A stretch of 64,000 bases of DNA from Xanthomonas bonasiae (GCF_017163705.1 NZ_JAFIWB010000004.1:62001-126000), one strand, 5' to 3'; counted from the stretch's first letter, positions 1 to 10,169 are shown. The notes: a model not told the origin generated them from the sequence alone. Translations and numbers: made by a program.

Positions 1-617
1 CCGATGCTCAGGCTCTTGCTGTCCCATTGGTCGACCAGCGCCTGCGAGGCATCGGCGATCGGGACCAGGCGCGCACGCGCATAGGTGCCGCCGATCGAGA
101 CGAAGCCTTCGCGGCCGATGTTCTGTTGCGCGAACACGGTCAGATCGTTCTGCTCCATGCGCAGCGCGGGCGTCTTGTTGGGGCCCGCCAGCCACGCCGG
201 CATGTTCTCGCGGCCGGTGCCGGCCGACAGCGACACGCGCCCGCCGGGGCGGTTGAAGGTGGTGGTCGCGGCAACGTGGTGGCCGACATCGTTGTCGTCG
301 TCGCCGAGGCTGGCGAGCATGCAATGGCTGGCCAGCCCGCTGATGCTGCTGCCACTGGCGCTGTTGCACAGCAGCCCGAGCGAATCGCCGGAGGACAGGC
401 CGAAGGCGGCGTCGAGCGAGTTGCGGCCGAAGTGCCAGCGCGCGCCGACCGCCTGTTCGCCGGTCGGCTCCAGGTACAGCAGCGCCTCGACCTTGCCGCT
501 GCCCTTGTTCCAGACCGGCAGCACGGTACGGTCCGCGGGCTTGCTCTGCGCATGCGCGCCCGTGCTCGCCGCAAGGGCGATCAGCAGGGCAAGTGGCAGG
601 CGCAGTAAGGCTCGCAT
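1..617 (-). CDS. Exported hypothetical protein, 3' end outside the window
   Basis: The first 205 codons of a gene that reads off the left edge. It opens with a clear Sec signal peptide (MRALLRLPLALLIALAASTG, then AHAQ), with cleavage expected after AHA near residue 23. The mature part is rich in Gly, Ser and Asn with alternating hydrophobic residues, and it has phrases such as GARWHFGRNSLDAAFGL that resemble outer-membrane beta strands, plus two cysteines about 20 residues apart. I do not recognise a named family. An outer-membrane or cell-surface role is inferred from composition only. The start at 617 is the only ATG that gives a signal peptide, and a sigma-70-like promoter lies about 55 bases upstream of it. 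It is transcribed in the same direction as hslO but from its own promoter. Confidence 0.7.
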   Translation of the reverse strand, partial: MRALLRLPLALLIALAASTGAHAQSKPADRTVLPVWNKGSGKVEALLYLEPTGEQAVGARWHFGRNSLDAAFGLSSGDSLGLLCNSASGSSISGLASHCMLASLGDDDNDVGHHVAATTTFNRPGGRVSLSAGTGRENMPAWLAGPNKTPALRMEQNDLTVFAQQNIGREGFVSIGGTYARARLVPIADASQALVDQWDSKSLSI

Positions 618-672
618 CGGCAGTCTGTGACTCTCGGGCGGGGACTAAAGTTCCCGCCGTGCAGGGTGAACG

Positions 673-701
673 ATACTAGGGGGTTTATGTTTCTTTAACA
701 A
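673..701 (-). promoter_or_regulatory. Sigma-70-like promoter of the exported protein gene
   Basis: On the minus strand a -35 box TTGTTA (701-696) and a -10 box TAGTAT (678-673) are separated by exactly 17 bases. Each matches four of six consensus positions. The region is much richer in A and T than its surroundings. The transcript would have a leader of about 50 bases before the ATG at 617. Confidence 0.5.
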
Positions 702-734
702 GTCGGACTCCCCGGTCCTAGTCCTCGCCCCTGC

Positions 735-1631
735 CTATTGCAAGCGCTCCGAGGACGCCGGTTCAGCCGGGGTTACAGCGAACAATACGCCGAATTCCGT
801 CAAGGGGAAGTCATAGTGTCGGCCGCAGAACTCGCACCGTATCTCAACTTGGCCGGTTGCCTCGGCCGCGGCGCGCGCTTCTTCCTCGCCCAGCGAGCGC
901 AGCATGGCGGCCACCCGCTCGCGCGAGCAGGAGCAGCCGAAGCGCAGCGGCTTGGTGCCCAGCAGCTCCGGCGCTTCCTCGTGGAACAGCCGGTGCAGCA
1001 GCGTGTCGGCCGGCAGCGCGAGCAGTTCGGCCTCGCTCACCGTCTCGAACAGGGCGCCGGCGCGGTTCCAGCCGTCCTCGTCGCCGCTGTCGCCGGGCAA
1101 CTTCTGCAGCAGCAGGCCGGCCGCCTGGTGGCCGTCGGCGGCCAGGATCAGGCGCGTCGGCAGCTGTTCGGACTGGCGGAAATAGTCCTCGAAGGCCTCG
1201 CCCAGCTCGGCCGCCGACAGCGCCACCAGGCTCTGGTAGCGCTGCGGCTCGCGCGGGTCCAGGCCGGGGTTCTCGATGGTGATCGCCAGCAGCGCGCCGC
1301 TGCCCAGCGCGCGCAGGTCGCGCGGGGCGTCGCTGCCCTCGCCGAGCTGGACGATGCCGCGCAGGGTGCCGGCCGCGGTGCACTCGGCGAACAGGGTGCG
1401 CAGCGCGCCCTGGCTGCGCAGTTGCACCGACAGGCGTCCGTCGACCTTGGTGTGGCCGGTGAACAGGGCCGCGGCCACGCAGGCCTCGCCCAGCAACTCG
1501 GTCGCCGCGGCGGGATAGCTGGCTGGCGCGAGGATGTCGCGCCAGGCGGACTCAAGGCGCACGTGCACGCCGCGCACGCCGGCGCTGGGCAGCAGGAAGC
1601 GGGTCAGGTGATCGTGATCGGAAGAACTCAT
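735..1631 (-). CDS. hslO: Hsp33 redox-regulated molecular chaperone
   Basis: A 298-residue protein matching the usual Hsp33 length. Hsp33 is a cytoplasmic holdase that is switched on by oxidative unfolding. The C-terminal zinc centre is complete: a C-X-C pair (Cys233, Cys235) followed 30 residues later by C-X2-C (Cys266, Cys269). These four cysteines form disulphides on activation in the family. The N-terminal part carries the chaperone core, including HDHLTRFLLPSAGVRGVHVRL near the start. An alternative ATG six codons upstream (1649) is possible; I chose 1631 because it gives the usual N-terminus. Its 5' end faces the divergent mtgA, leaving about 80 bases for both promoters. Confidence 0.95.
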   Translation of the reverse strand: MSSSDHDHLTRFLLPSAGVRGVHVRLESAWRDILAPASYPAAATELLGEACVAAALFTGHTKVDGRLSVQLRSQGALRTLFAECTAAGTLRGIVQLGEGSDAPRDLRALGSGALLAITIENPGLDPREPQRYQSLVALSAAELGEAFEDYFRQSEQLPTRLILAADGHQAAGLLLQKLPGDSGDEDGWNRAGALFETVSEAELLALPADTLLHRLFHEEAPELLGTKPLRFGCSCSRERVAAMLRSLGEEEARAAAEATGQVEIRCEFCGRHYDFPLTEFGVLFAVTPAEPASSERLQ

Positions 1632-1712
1632 CGCGGCCTCGCTGCGCATGGGAAGATGGCGACCGCAGGATAGTGGGTCATCTCGGTGGACAAAGTCGAA
1701 GAAGGCATAGCA

Positions 1713-2450
1713 ATGGGGGCGACGCGGGGCGTTGCAAGTGGCGCGGCCGTGCCGCGGCGACGGCGCTGGCTGCGTTGGCTGCTGGCGGCGCCGCTGTTGT
1801 TCGCGCTGGCGAGCACGTCGCAGGTGATCATGCTGCGCTTCGTCGATCCGCCGTTCTCGGCGATGATGCTCGAGCGCCAGCTCGGCGCCTGGGGCGAGGG
1901 CGACTGGTCGTTCCGCGTCGCCTACGACTGGCGCGACAGCGCGCAGATCGCTCCGAGCCTGCCGATTTCGCTGGTGGCCGCGGAGGACCAGCGCTTCCCG
2001 AGCCACCACGGCTTCGATCTGGAGGCGATCGAGAAGGCGCGCGACCACAATGCGCGCGGCGGGCGCCTGCGCGGCGCCAGCACGATCAGCCAGCAGGTGG
2101 CCAAGAACGTGTTCCTGTGGCAGGGCCGCAGCTGGCTGCGCAAGGGATTGGAGGCCTGGTACACGGTGCTGATCGAGGCGCTTTGGTCCAAGCAGCGGAT
2201 CCTGGAGGTGTACGCCAACGTCGCCGAGTTCGGCGACGGGGTCTACGGCGCGCAGGCGGCGGCGCGCAGTTTCTGGGGCAAGGATGCGGCGCAACTGAGT
2301 CCGGCGCAGAGCGCGCTGCTGGCGGCGGTGCTGCCGGCGCCGCAGCGCTACAACGCCGCGCGCCCGGGACCGTATGTGCAGCGCCGCGCCAACTGGATCC
2401 AGCGGCAGACGCGGCAGCTGGGCGGGCCGGCCTATCTGCAGGCGCCCTAG
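1713..2450 (+). CDS. mtgA: Monofunctional biosynthetic peptidoglycan transglycosylase
   Basis: A 245-residue inner-membrane enzyme of glycosyltransferase family 51, which polymerises lipid II into glycan strands. After a basic N-terminus there is one membrane anchor ([15 protein letters not shown]). The GT51 signature [12 protein letters not shown] contains the catalytic Glu, and [13 protein letters not shown] is the second conserved block. There is no transpeptidase domain, so it is the monofunctional type and not a class A PBP. The ATG at 1713 is preferred over an in-frame GTG at 1686 because GAAGAAGG lies about 8 bases before it. It is divergent from hslO. Confidence 0.94.
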   Translation: MGATRGVASGAAVPRRRRWLRWLLAAPLLFALASTSQVIMLRFVDPPFSAMMLERQLGAWGEGDWSFRVAYDWRDSAQIAPSLPISLVAAEDQRFPSHHGFDLEAIEKARDHNARGGRLRGASTISQQVAKNVFLWQGRSWLRKGLEAWYTVLIEALWSKQRILEVYANVAEFGDGVYGAQAAARSFWGKDAAQLSPAQSALLAAVLPAPQRYNAARPGPYVQRRANWIQRQTRQLGGPAYLQAP

Positions 2451-2840
2451 GAACATTCGAGCAATGGCGCGTGCGACGTTGGCCGCTTTTGCATATGTGC
2501 GTAGCGACGTGAGCGCTCGGGCACCAGCCCATGGGCCTGCCTGAGCCGTCCGTGCGTGAGGCGGACACTGCCTGCCAGGAGGCGGTCGAGGGTTTCGGCA
2601 TGGCGCTGCGCAGGCGCCGCGTTTTAGCCCCTCTCCCATCGGGAGAGGGGTTGGGGTGAGGGTACGGCCTTCCATGAAGTTGGGGTCTTCGGCGGCAGGC
2701 GTGTCCTCATCCGCTTCTTCGAGGCACCTTCTCCCGAAAAGGCGGCCATGGTCCCGGTGAGAGAAGGGAGTGGCTCCGGATCCTCGTCGGGTGATGCGCT
2801 GCCGCTGGTGAACGCGCAGGCCGCTCCGTACCATCGGCAC
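2451..2840. repeat. Gene-free stretch with two dispersed hairpin repeats
   Basis: There is no convincing gene here. A perfect 10-bp hairpin CCCCTCTCCC-ATC-GGGAGAGGGG lies at 2628-2650 and is followed by TTGGGGTGAGGGTAC, the pattern of a short palindromic repeat seen scattered between genes in xanthomonads. A second imperfect palindrome with arms CCTTCTCCC and GAGAGAAGG spans about 2728-2768. They separate mtgA from the following glycosyltransferase, and the first could act as a transcript end although it has no T run. Confidence 0.6.
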
Positions 2841-3863
2841 ATGGAACCCGAGCGCCTGACCGTCGTCGTCACTGCCTTCAACGAGGCGCAGACCCTGCCG
2901 CTGCTGCAACCGCGGATCCTCGCCGCGCTCGATGGCGTGGATGGCCTGGAGGGGCGGGTGCTGTACGTGGACGACGGCAGCCGCGATGCGACCTGGGAGG
3001 TGATCCTGGCGCTGGCCGCGGCCGATCCGCGGGTCGGGGCGCTGCGTCTGTCGCGCAATTTCGGCAAGGAGCTGGCGCTGACCGCGGGCCTGGATTTCGT
3101 CGAGCGCGGCGCGGCGATGCTGCTGGACGCCGACGGCCAGGATCCGCCGGAACTGATCGCGCAGTTCGTCGCGCATTGGCGCGCCGGCTACGACGACATC
3201 TACGGCACCCGCATCGCGCGCGACGGCGAAGGCTGGCTCAAGCGCGGCACCGCGTCGCTGTTCTACCGGGTGATCGGACGCCTGTCGAAGACGCCGATTC
3301 CGGCCGACACCGGCGATTTCCGTCTGCTGTCGCCGCGCGCGCTGGCAGCGCTGGCGCAGTTGCGCGAGCGCCATCGCTTCATGAAGGGGCTGTTCGGCTG
3401 GGTCGGGTTCCGGCAGATGGCGTTGCCGTACCGGCGTGCGCCGCGGCTGGCCGGGCGCAGCAAGTTCGGCCTGTGGCGGTTGTGGAACTTCGCGCTGGAA
3501 GGCATCACCAGTTTTTCCACCGCGCCGCTGCGGGTGGCGACCTATCTGGGCCTGGCGACCGCGGTGGCCGCGTTCGTGTTCGGCACCTGGATCGTGATCA
3601 AGGCGGCGCTGTGGGGCGATCCGGTCGCAGGCTGGCCGACGATGATGGCGGTGATCCTGTTCCTGGGCGGCGCGCAGCTGATCGCGCTGGGCCTGATCGG
3701 CGAATACCTGGGCCGGCTGTACGAGGAATCCAAGCAGCGGCCGCTGTATCTGGTCGACAGCTGGCGCGCACCGGGCGGAGGAGTATCCTCGGCCGTACGA
3801 TCCAGCGAACCGGGAGGCAGCGATGCGTACGGTACGACAGTTGTTGGGCGACAAGGGCGGTGA
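2841..3863 (+). CDS. Glycosyltransferase family 2, GtrB/DPM-like, membrane-anchored
   Basis: A 340-residue polyprenyl-phosphate sugar transferase. The N-terminal GT-A domain shows the nucleotide-sugar motifs VVVTAFNEAQTL, YVDDGSRDATW and LDADGQDPPE, the last holding the metal-binding DXD-type acidic cluster. Two hydrophobic helices follow, near VATYLGLATAVAAFVFGTWI and MMAVILFLGGAQLIALGLI, as in GtrB and DPM synthases that charge undecaprenyl phosphate on the cytoplasmic face. The sugar and final acceptor cannot be read from the sequence, and no flippase (gtrA) is adjacent. The ATG at 2841 starts exactly at the domain. The last 41 bases overlap the next gene in another frame, and the tail (about 30 residues after SWRAPGGG) looks non-conserved. 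Confidence 0.88.
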   Translation: MEPERLTVVVTAFNEAQTLPLLQPRILAALDGVDGLEGRVLYVDDGSRDATWEVILALAAADPRVGALRLSRNFGKELALTAGLDFVERGAAMLLDADGQDPPELIAQFVAHWRAGYDDIYGTRIARDGEGWLKRGTASLFYRVIGRLSKTPIPADTGDFRLLSPRALAALAQLRERHRFMKGLFGWVGFRQMALPYRRAPRLAGRSKFGLWRLWNFALEGITSFSTAPLRVATYLGLATAVAAFVFGTWIVIKAALWGDPVAGWPTMMAVILFLGGAQLIALGLIGEYLGRLYEESKQRPLYLVDSWRAPGGGVSSAVRSSEPGGSDAYGTTVVGRQGR

Positions 3864-4251
3864 GATCCACGCGGTGTCGCCGGATGCGGCGGTGGTCGAT
3901 GCGCTGCGGCTGATGGCCGACAAGGGCATCGGCGCAGTGCTGGTGATGCAGGACGGGCGTCTGGCCGGCATCCTCTCCGAGCGCGACTACGCGCGCAAGG
4001 TGGTGCTGCAGGACCGCTCTTCGGCGACCACGCCGGTGCGCGACATCATGAGCGCGAAGGTGTACACGGTGGAGCCGTCGCAGAGCGTGCAGCAATGCAT
4101 GGAGCTGATGACCGGGCAGCGCATCCGCCATCTGCCGGTGGTGCAGGCCGGCGCGGTGGTCGGGGTGATCTCGATCGGCGATCTGGTCAAGGCGGTGATC
4201 GAGGAACAACAGCAGGAGCTCGATCAGCTGCAGCGCTATATCAGTAGCTGA
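3823..4251 (+). CDS. CBS-domain pair protein
   Basis: A 142-residue protein made of two CBS motifs (about residues 10-60 and 75-130), for example GIGAVLVMQDGRLAGILSER and RIRHLPVVQAGAVVGVISIG. Tandem CBS motifs form a Bateman module that usually binds adenine nucleotides and signals energy state. No catalytic domain is fused, so its partner is unknown. It begins inside the end of the glycosyltransferase gene, which suggests translational coupling. Its stop lies five bases before a long inverted repeat (4255-4369). Confidence 0.9.
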   Translation: MRTVRQLLGDKGGEIHAVSPDAAVVDALRLMADKGIGAVLVMQDGRLAGILSERDYARKVVLQDRSSATTPVRDIMSAKVYTVEPSQSVQQCMELMTGQRIRHLPVVQAGAVVGVISIGDLVKAVIEEQQQELDQLQRYISS

Positions 4252-4254
4252 CGC

Positions 4255-4369
4255 GGGATTGGGGATTCGGGATTCGGAAAGTCAAAAGCACATCAGCCGC
4301 TCTTGCTTTTACGAATCCCCAATCCCGGCTTTCCACAGCCGAATGGCTGGTCATCCCCAATCCCGGCTA
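4255..4369. repeat. Long intergenic inverted repeat, GGGATTCGGGATT family (copy 1)
   Basis: The left arm at 4255-4277 reads GGGATTGGGGATTCGGGATT and continues with CGG. The right arm at 4311-4329 contains CGAATCCCCAATCCCGGC, and a further half copy, ATCCCCAATCCCGGCTA, lies at 4353-4369. The element sits between two convergent genes. Its last bases are the stop codon of the AsmA-family gene, where TAGCCGGGATTGGGG reads on the minus strand. The arms could form a long stem and act as a two-way terminator. Related copies are at about 31566-31660 and 47152-47243. Confidence 0.75.
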
Positions 4370-6346
4370 CTTGGCGTAATGACCGCCGCAATCGGCGTCC
4401 TTGCCCGGGCCGGTTTCCAGCGTGGCGAGCAGGGCCGCCGGCGGGGCGATGCTGCCCAGCGCCAGGGCGATCGCGCCGCGCATGCCCAGGGCCTTGAAGT
4501 CGGGGCGGAAGGTCGGATCCTTGAAGGTGCCGCCGACGCGCAGCGGCGAGCGCAGCGACAGGATGCTGCGGTCCTTCGGGCGCGCCTTCAGCAGCAGGTC
4601 CAGCGTCTCGTCGCCCAGGTCGATGTCGCCGCTGCCGATCAGCAGCGTATCGGTACTGTCGAAGGCCAGGGCGCGCGACGCCATCACCCCGTCCCTGACC
4701 GCGAAATCGCCGAACGCGCAGCGCACCGGAATCTCGCGGTCCTTGGTGACCAGGAATTTCAGCGATTCGGCGATGTCCAGTCCGGCCAGTTCCATGATCA
4801 GGTTGCTGATGTGGCCCTTGCCCATGCCGATGGCGACGCTGCCGTCGGCGCTGCCGAGCATCTGTGCGATCGAGTTGCCGGTGCCGGCGAGCGCGATCTC
4901 GCCGCCGATCGCGCCGGAGGCTTCCTTGGCCAGTTGCCCGTCCGGGAACAGCTTGCCCAGTTGCATGCCGCGCACCGAGATCTGCGCGCGGGTGGCGATG
5001 GTCGGCTTGCGCGCGTCCATGCGGATGTCGGAGCGGATGTTGCCGCCGGCCACGCCGAAGTCGAGCGGCTGCAGCAGCAGGACGCCGTCGTTGAGTTTGA
5101 GGTGCGCGTCCATGTCGTCCAGCGGCAGCGTCTGCGCGTTGATCCGCTGCGCCTTCCAGCGCACGTCGGCGTCCATCGCGCGCAGCTTGCCCAGGTCGTA
5201 CGGGGTGGAGGGCAGCACCTTGCTGTTGGCGGCGAGCTTGGCCGCCTGCGCCTTCTGTTCGTCGTTGGCGGTCTCGCCGGCGCCGGTGCGCGGCGGCGCA
5301 CCGACGAAGCCGGCCAGGTCGTCGAAGTCCAGGCGCCGCGAACGCAGGTCGGCGCGCAGGAACGGGCGCTGCCCGGCGGTGTCGATCTGCACGGTGCCGG
5401 CCAGGTCGCTGTCGCCGGCGCGGCCGCTGAACTCCTCGTAGCGCCAGATTTCGCCATTGCGCTTGAGCCGGCCGTCGAGCTGGTAGGGCGGGGTGGAGGG
5501 AATGGCGATGCCGAGCAGTGGATACAGGTGTTCCATGTCGGTACCGGCCAGGCTCAGCTGCAGGTCGAACACACGCAGCTGGAACGGATTGGTCAGCGTG
5601 CCGCGCATGTGCGCCCGGGTGCTGCCGGCGCTGCCGCGCAGGTCGATCTTGAACGGATGGTCGCTCTCGCTCAGTTCCAGCGGCGAGGCGGTGCTGCCCT
5701 TGAGCGTGAACGGGTTGCCGCGCCAGCGGCCATCGCCGGCGACCGCGATCGGCGGCGCGGCGTCGCCGCGGCGGCGCTGCGAGGTCAGGCTGTCCACGCT
5801 GACGTCGATGTCGGTGCGGCCGGGGATGTCCTGGAAGCGCAGCCGCCCCTGCTGCACCAGCATGCGGCCCAGGACCACCTGCGTGCCGCCGTCGTTGCTG
5901 CCGAAGCTCCAGTTGCCGGGTTGCCCGTTCGGTCCGGTTTCCAGCAGCAGCGTTGGCTGGGTCAGGCGGATCTCCGGAATGCGTACCTTGCCGCGCAGCA
6001 ACGGCCACAGCGACAGGTCGATCTCGGCACGCTGCGCGCTGGCCATCTGCGCTTGTTTCGACCAGTCCGCGTTGGCGAAGCGCAGGCGATCGCCGCGGAT
6101 GGTGACGGTGCTGCCGAGGTCGACGTCGAGATTGCCGTCGATATGGAATGCGCGGCCGGTCTTGGCCTGCACCGCGCGTTCTACCGGACCTTTGAACCAG
6201 TTCCAGTCGAAGATCAGAATGACCACCAACAGCACCAGTACCAGTGCGCCGAGGACCAGCGGCCAACGCCGCAAGCGGCCGTCGGGCCGGCGCCAGGGCC
6301 AGGAGCGGCGCCGGCCACGTGACGCAGAAGTGGGTTCGCGATCCAT
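4367..6346 (-). CDS. AsmA family protein
   Basis: A 659-residue inner-membrane protein. After an Arg-rich cytoplasmic N-terminus there is one membrane helix (LVLGALVLVLLVVILIF, about residues 30-46). A long beta-rich periplasmic region follows and ends in the typical AsmA C-terminal segment with LLIGSGDIDLGDETLDLLLK and PTFRPDFKALG. AsmA-like proteins are bridge-type proteins linked to outer-membrane biogenesis and lipid transport between membranes. The exact role of this paralogue is not shown by the sequence. It is convergent with the CBS gene and its stop codon is embedded in the inverted repeat at 4255-4369. Confidence 0.88.
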   Translation of the reverse strand: MDREPTSASRGRRRSWPWRRPDGRLRRWPLVLGALVLVLLVVILIFDWNWFKGPVERAVQAKTGRAFHIDGNLDVDLGSTVTIRGDRLRFANADWSKQAQMASAQRAEIDLSLWPLLRGKVRIPEIRLTQPTLLLETGPNGQPGNWSFGSNDGGTQVVLGRMLVQQGRLRFQDIPGRTDIDVSVDSLTSQRRRGDAAPPIAVAGDGRWRGNPFTLKGSTASPLELSESDHPFKIDLRGSAGSTRAHMRGTLTNPFQLRVFDLQLSLAGTDMEHLYPLLGIAIPSTPPYQLDGRLKRNGEIWRYEEFSGRAGDSDLAGTVQIDTAGQRPFLRADLRSRRLDFDDLAGFVGAPPRTGAGETANDEQKAQAAKLAANSKVLPSTPYDLGKLRAMDADVRWKAQRINAQTLPLDDMDAHLKLNDGVLLLQPLDFGVAGGNIRSDIRMDARKPTIATRAQISVRGMQLGKLFPDGQLAKEASGAIGGEIALAGTGNSIAQMLGSADGSVAIGMGKGHISNLIMELAGLDIAESLKFLVTKDREIPVRCAFGDFAVRDGVMASRALAFDSTDTLLIGSGDIDLGDETLDLLLKARPKDRSILSLRSPLRVGGTFKDPTFRPDFKALGMRGAIALALGSIAPPAALLATLETGPGKDADCGGHYAK

Positions 6347-6407
6347 CCCGCCATACTAGGCAGCGTGCGTGCACGGGGCGCGAAAGCGCGCCCTCCGGCA
6401 AACCGGT

Positions 6408-7052
6408 CTACAGGACTTGCCCGGTCACCGCGACGAAGTGGCAGACGCTGCCGCCGAGCACGAACAGGTGCCAGATCGCATGGAAGTAGCGCACCGTGTC
6501 GCGCTGGTAGAAGTAGGTGCCCAGCGTGTAGAACAGGCCGCCGGCCAGCAGCCAGCACAGGGTGCGGACATCGACCGAGTGCAGCAGCGGTTCGATCGCC
6601 ACCACGATCAGCCAGCCCATGGCGAGGTAGAGGATGGTCGACAGCAGCCGGAAACGGCCGGTGAAGAACAGCTTGAAGATCACCCCGGCCAGGGCGATGG
6701 TCCAGATCGCCGCGAACAGGCCCCAACCCCAGGGGCCGCGCAGGCCGATCAGGGTGAAAGGCGTGTAGGTGCCGGCGATCAGCACATAGATCGCGCAGTG
6801 GTCCAGCACCTGCAGCCGCGCCTTGGCGCCGGGATGCGGAATGGCGTGGTACAGCGTGGAGGCGGTGTACAGCAGCAGCAAGGCGACCCCGAACACGATC
6901 GCGCCGGCCAGTTGCCAGCCGTCGCCGTAGATCGCGGCCAGGGTGATGAGCACCGAGCTGCCGGCCAGTGCGGCGACCGCGCCCAGGCCGTGGGTCAGCG
7001 CGCTGGCGAGTTCGTCGCGCCAGTCCGTAGAAGGCGGCGCGTCGGCGTTCAT
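6408..7052 (-). CDS. trhA: Hemolysin III / PAQR-family membrane protein
   Basis: A 214-residue protein with about seven transmembrane segments. Family signatures are visible: an early Glu and His (ELASALTHGLGAV), STLYHAIPHPGAKARLQVLDHCAIYVLIAGTYTPF in the middle, and FHAIWHLFVLGGSVCHF near the C-terminus. The conserved His and Asp residues are the presumed metal ligands of PAQR proteins. Despite the name, bacterial members are linked to membrane-fluidity homeostasis rather than proven haemolysis. An in-frame ATG nine codons upstream (7079) is an equal alternative start; neither has a strong ribosome-binding site. Confidence 0.88.
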   Translation of the reverse strand: MNADAPPSTDWRDELASALTHGLGAVAALAGSSVLITLAAIYGDGWQLAGAIVFGVALLLLYTASTLYHAIPHPGAKARLQVLDHCAIYVLIAGTYTPFTLIGLRGPWGWGLFAAIWTIALAGVIFKLFFTGRFRLLSTILYLAMGWLIVVAIEPLLHSVDVRTLCWLLAGGLFYTLGTYFYQRDTVRYFHAIWHLFVLGGSVCHFVAVTGQVL

Positions 7053-7179
7053 GAGCGAGGACCGCGGGTCTGCTTCCATGACCCGAAACGGTACCGCAAT
7101 TGCGAGCGGTTCGCATCCGTTGCGATGCAGCACTTGGCGCGCGGTTCATGCCCGCGCGCTGCCGCCTCGGTTCCTCGCG

Positions 7180-8784
<1,605 letters not shown>

Positions 8785-8829
8785 GGCAACGGCGCCCACT
8801 GGGCGATCACGGCTACAGGGAAGATCGCA

Positions 8830-8835
8830 ATTATA
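8830..8835 (-). promoter_or_regulatory. Candidate -10 box upstream of prfC
   Basis: A perfect TATAAT on the minus strand overlaps the stop codon of the upstream M23 peptidase gene, about 46 bases before the prfC start. No good -35 box is visible at the right distance, so the call rests on the -10 element alone. Confidence 0.3.
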
Positions 8836-9850
8836 GCGCCGCGGCGGCGGACACGGGTTGCGCGGCGGCCGCGGCGTCCTCGCTGCGCGGCAATTTGAGT
8901 TCGCCGAGCGCGCCGGCCATGCGGAACGGGATCGAGTCCAGGCGCATGCCGCGGTTGACCTGTACGGCGAAGTGCAGGTGCGGCGCGGTGCTCAGGCCGG
9001 TGTTGCCCGACAGCGCGAGGCGTTGCCCGGCGACGACGCGCTGGCCCGGCTGCACCGCCACGCCGCTCGGCGCCAGGTGCGCGTACAGCGCCATGCTGCC
9101 GTCGGCGTGGAGGATGCGCACGAAGTTGGCGCGGCCGCCGAAGGTCTCGCGGTCCAGTCCGGCCTCGGCGAAGCCCGCTTCCACCTGCATCACCGTGCCG
9201 GCGCGCGCGGCCAGTATCGGGGTGCCTTCGGCCAGGGCGAAATCCAGCGCGTAGTAGTTCTGCGCGTCGTGGTGGCTGAAGTGGCCGCCCACGCCCTGGT
9301 CCACGCGCACCGGCGCCGCAGCGAACGGCAACCTGTACAGGGCGTCCTGCGGCTTGGCGGCCGGGTCGCCGGGCACCGCCTCCAGTACCAGCTCGAACGG
9401 ACTCGCGTAGCGCGGGTCGCTGGCGTAAAGCCGCGACAGCAGCGCGCTGCCGCGGGCCGGCAGCACCGCGCGCAGCGGCAGTGCCGGGACCGCGGCGAGG
9501 TTGTCGGCGCGGCGGGAGCGCAGTTGCACCTGCAGCGGCCCGTCCAGGCGGTTGTCGGCCCAGGCCTGTTGCCGTGGAGGTTGGCCATCCAGGCGCAACT
9601 GCGCCAGCGGCGGCTCGGCGCTCGCCGACGCCGGCGGCGGTTCGGGCGCCGCAGCGCGCTGCGGATCGGCCACGTGGTCGCCGTAATGGGCGATGCCGTT
9701 GGCGTCCTTCCACGCATACAGCGTCCCGGCTGCGCCTGGGGTGGACGCGACACCCAGCGCCCAGGCGACCAGCAGCGGCCAGCGTGGCGCGGCGCGGAAC
9801 GGAGCGAGGGCGTTGTGGGCGGTGGCGGGGGCCGGGCACTGGCCGGGCAT
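8831..9850 (-). CDS. M23 (LytM) peptidase with N-terminal DUF4124
   Basis: A 339-residue exported protein. After a hydrophobic segment ([16 protein letters not shown], about residues 24-39) comes a short DUF4124 module with [16 protein letters not shown]. The C-terminal half is a LytM/M23 domain with the zinc-ligand region [16 protein letters not shown] and the catalytic HLHF motif in [10 protein letters not shown], so it looks active. M23 enzymes cleave peptidoglycan cross-links or activate other hydrolases. The signal segment is preceded by a 23-residue N-terminus, so a shorter start is possible. It is divergent from the riboswitch-controlled metX operon. Confidence 0.88.
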   Translation of the reverse strand: MPGQCPAPATAHNALAPFRAAPRWPLLVAWALGVASTPGAAGTLYAWKDANGIAHYGDHVADPQRAAAPEPPPASASAEPPLAQLRLDGQPPRQQAWADNRLDGPLQVQLRSRRADNLAAVPALPLRAVLPARGSALLSRLYASDPRYASPFELVLEAVPGDPAAKPQDALYRLPFAAAPVRVDQGVGGHFSHHDAQNYYALDFALAEGTPILAARAGTVMQVEAGFAEAGLDRETFGGRANFVRILHADGSMALYAHLAPSGVAVQPGQRVVAGQRLALSGNTGLSTAPHLHFAVQVNRGMRLDSIPFRMAGALGELKLPRSEDAAAAAQPVSAAAAL

Positions 9851-9947
9851 CGGGGCTCCTGGCGCCGGCGTGGGAGCGCCGTGGGTGCGGAGTATGCGGC
9901 AGCCGCGGCCCGGGCTCTCTTATATCGCTCCATCCGAATAAAGAGAT

Positions 9948-9976
9948 TTGACAACGCCGAAAAACGCTGGCATCGT
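9948..9976 (+). promoter_or_regulatory. Probable promoter of the metX operon
   Basis: A perfect -35 hexamer TTGACA lies at 9948-9953. Seventeen bases on is a poor -10 (CATCGT, 9971-9976). Transcription from here would begin at about 9983, which is where the riboswitch aptamer starts. The spacing supports the call more than the -10 does. Confidence 0.4.
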
Positions 9977-9982
9977 GGCGTC

Positions 9983-10097
9983 ACCATCGAGACCGGCGGA
10001 GGGACAGGCCCTTTGATGCCGGGGCAGCCAGCGGACGCGCAAGCGACCGTGTAGGTGCCAAATCCTGCGGGGACCACCGCGTCCGCCGAAAGATGGT
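9983..10097 (+). ncRNA. SAM-I (S-box) riboswitch aptamer
   Basis: The conserved core of the S-box class is easy to read: GGAGGGACAGGCCC at about 9998-10011, GATGCCGGGGCAGCC at about 10014-10028, and GGTGCCAAATCCTGC at about 10054-10068. P1 closes with ACCATC (9983-9988) pairing with GATGGT (10092-10097), next to the conserved AAAGAT. SAM-I aptamers bind S-adenosylmethionine and lower expression of methionine genes when it is abundant, which fits the metX-metB-hom operon immediately downstream. Confidence 0.9.
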
Positions 10098-10149
10098 TCG
10101 ATTCGTGCCTCCCGCACGTCGAACGCGAGCTCCGCGAAGCTCGATGGCC
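10096..10149 (+). promoter_or_regulatory. Expression platform of the SAM-I riboswitch
   Basis: Two stems follow the aptamer. GTTCGA-TT-CGTGC pairs with GCACG-TCGAAC (about 10096-10124) and shares bases with the 3' strand of P1, so the two are mutually exclusive. A second stem, GAGCT/AGCTC, lies at about 10130-10145. Neither is followed by a T run, which argues for control of translation or Rho access rather than an intrinsic terminator. The start codon is 20 bases further on and lacks a strong Shine-Dalgarno sequence. Confidence 0.5.
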
Positions 10150-10169
10150 GTTCCTCCCCGGATACCGCC

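Noticed and set aside
735-3971. Long upstream extension of hslO
   Set aside because: The extension covers mtgA and the glycosyltransferase on the other strand. Hsp33 has its normal length from 1631.
10096-10124. A tRNA-like T-arm word (GGTTCGATTCG)
   Set aside because: No acceptor stem, D arm or anticodon arm fits around it. The sequence is part of the riboswitch platform stem.
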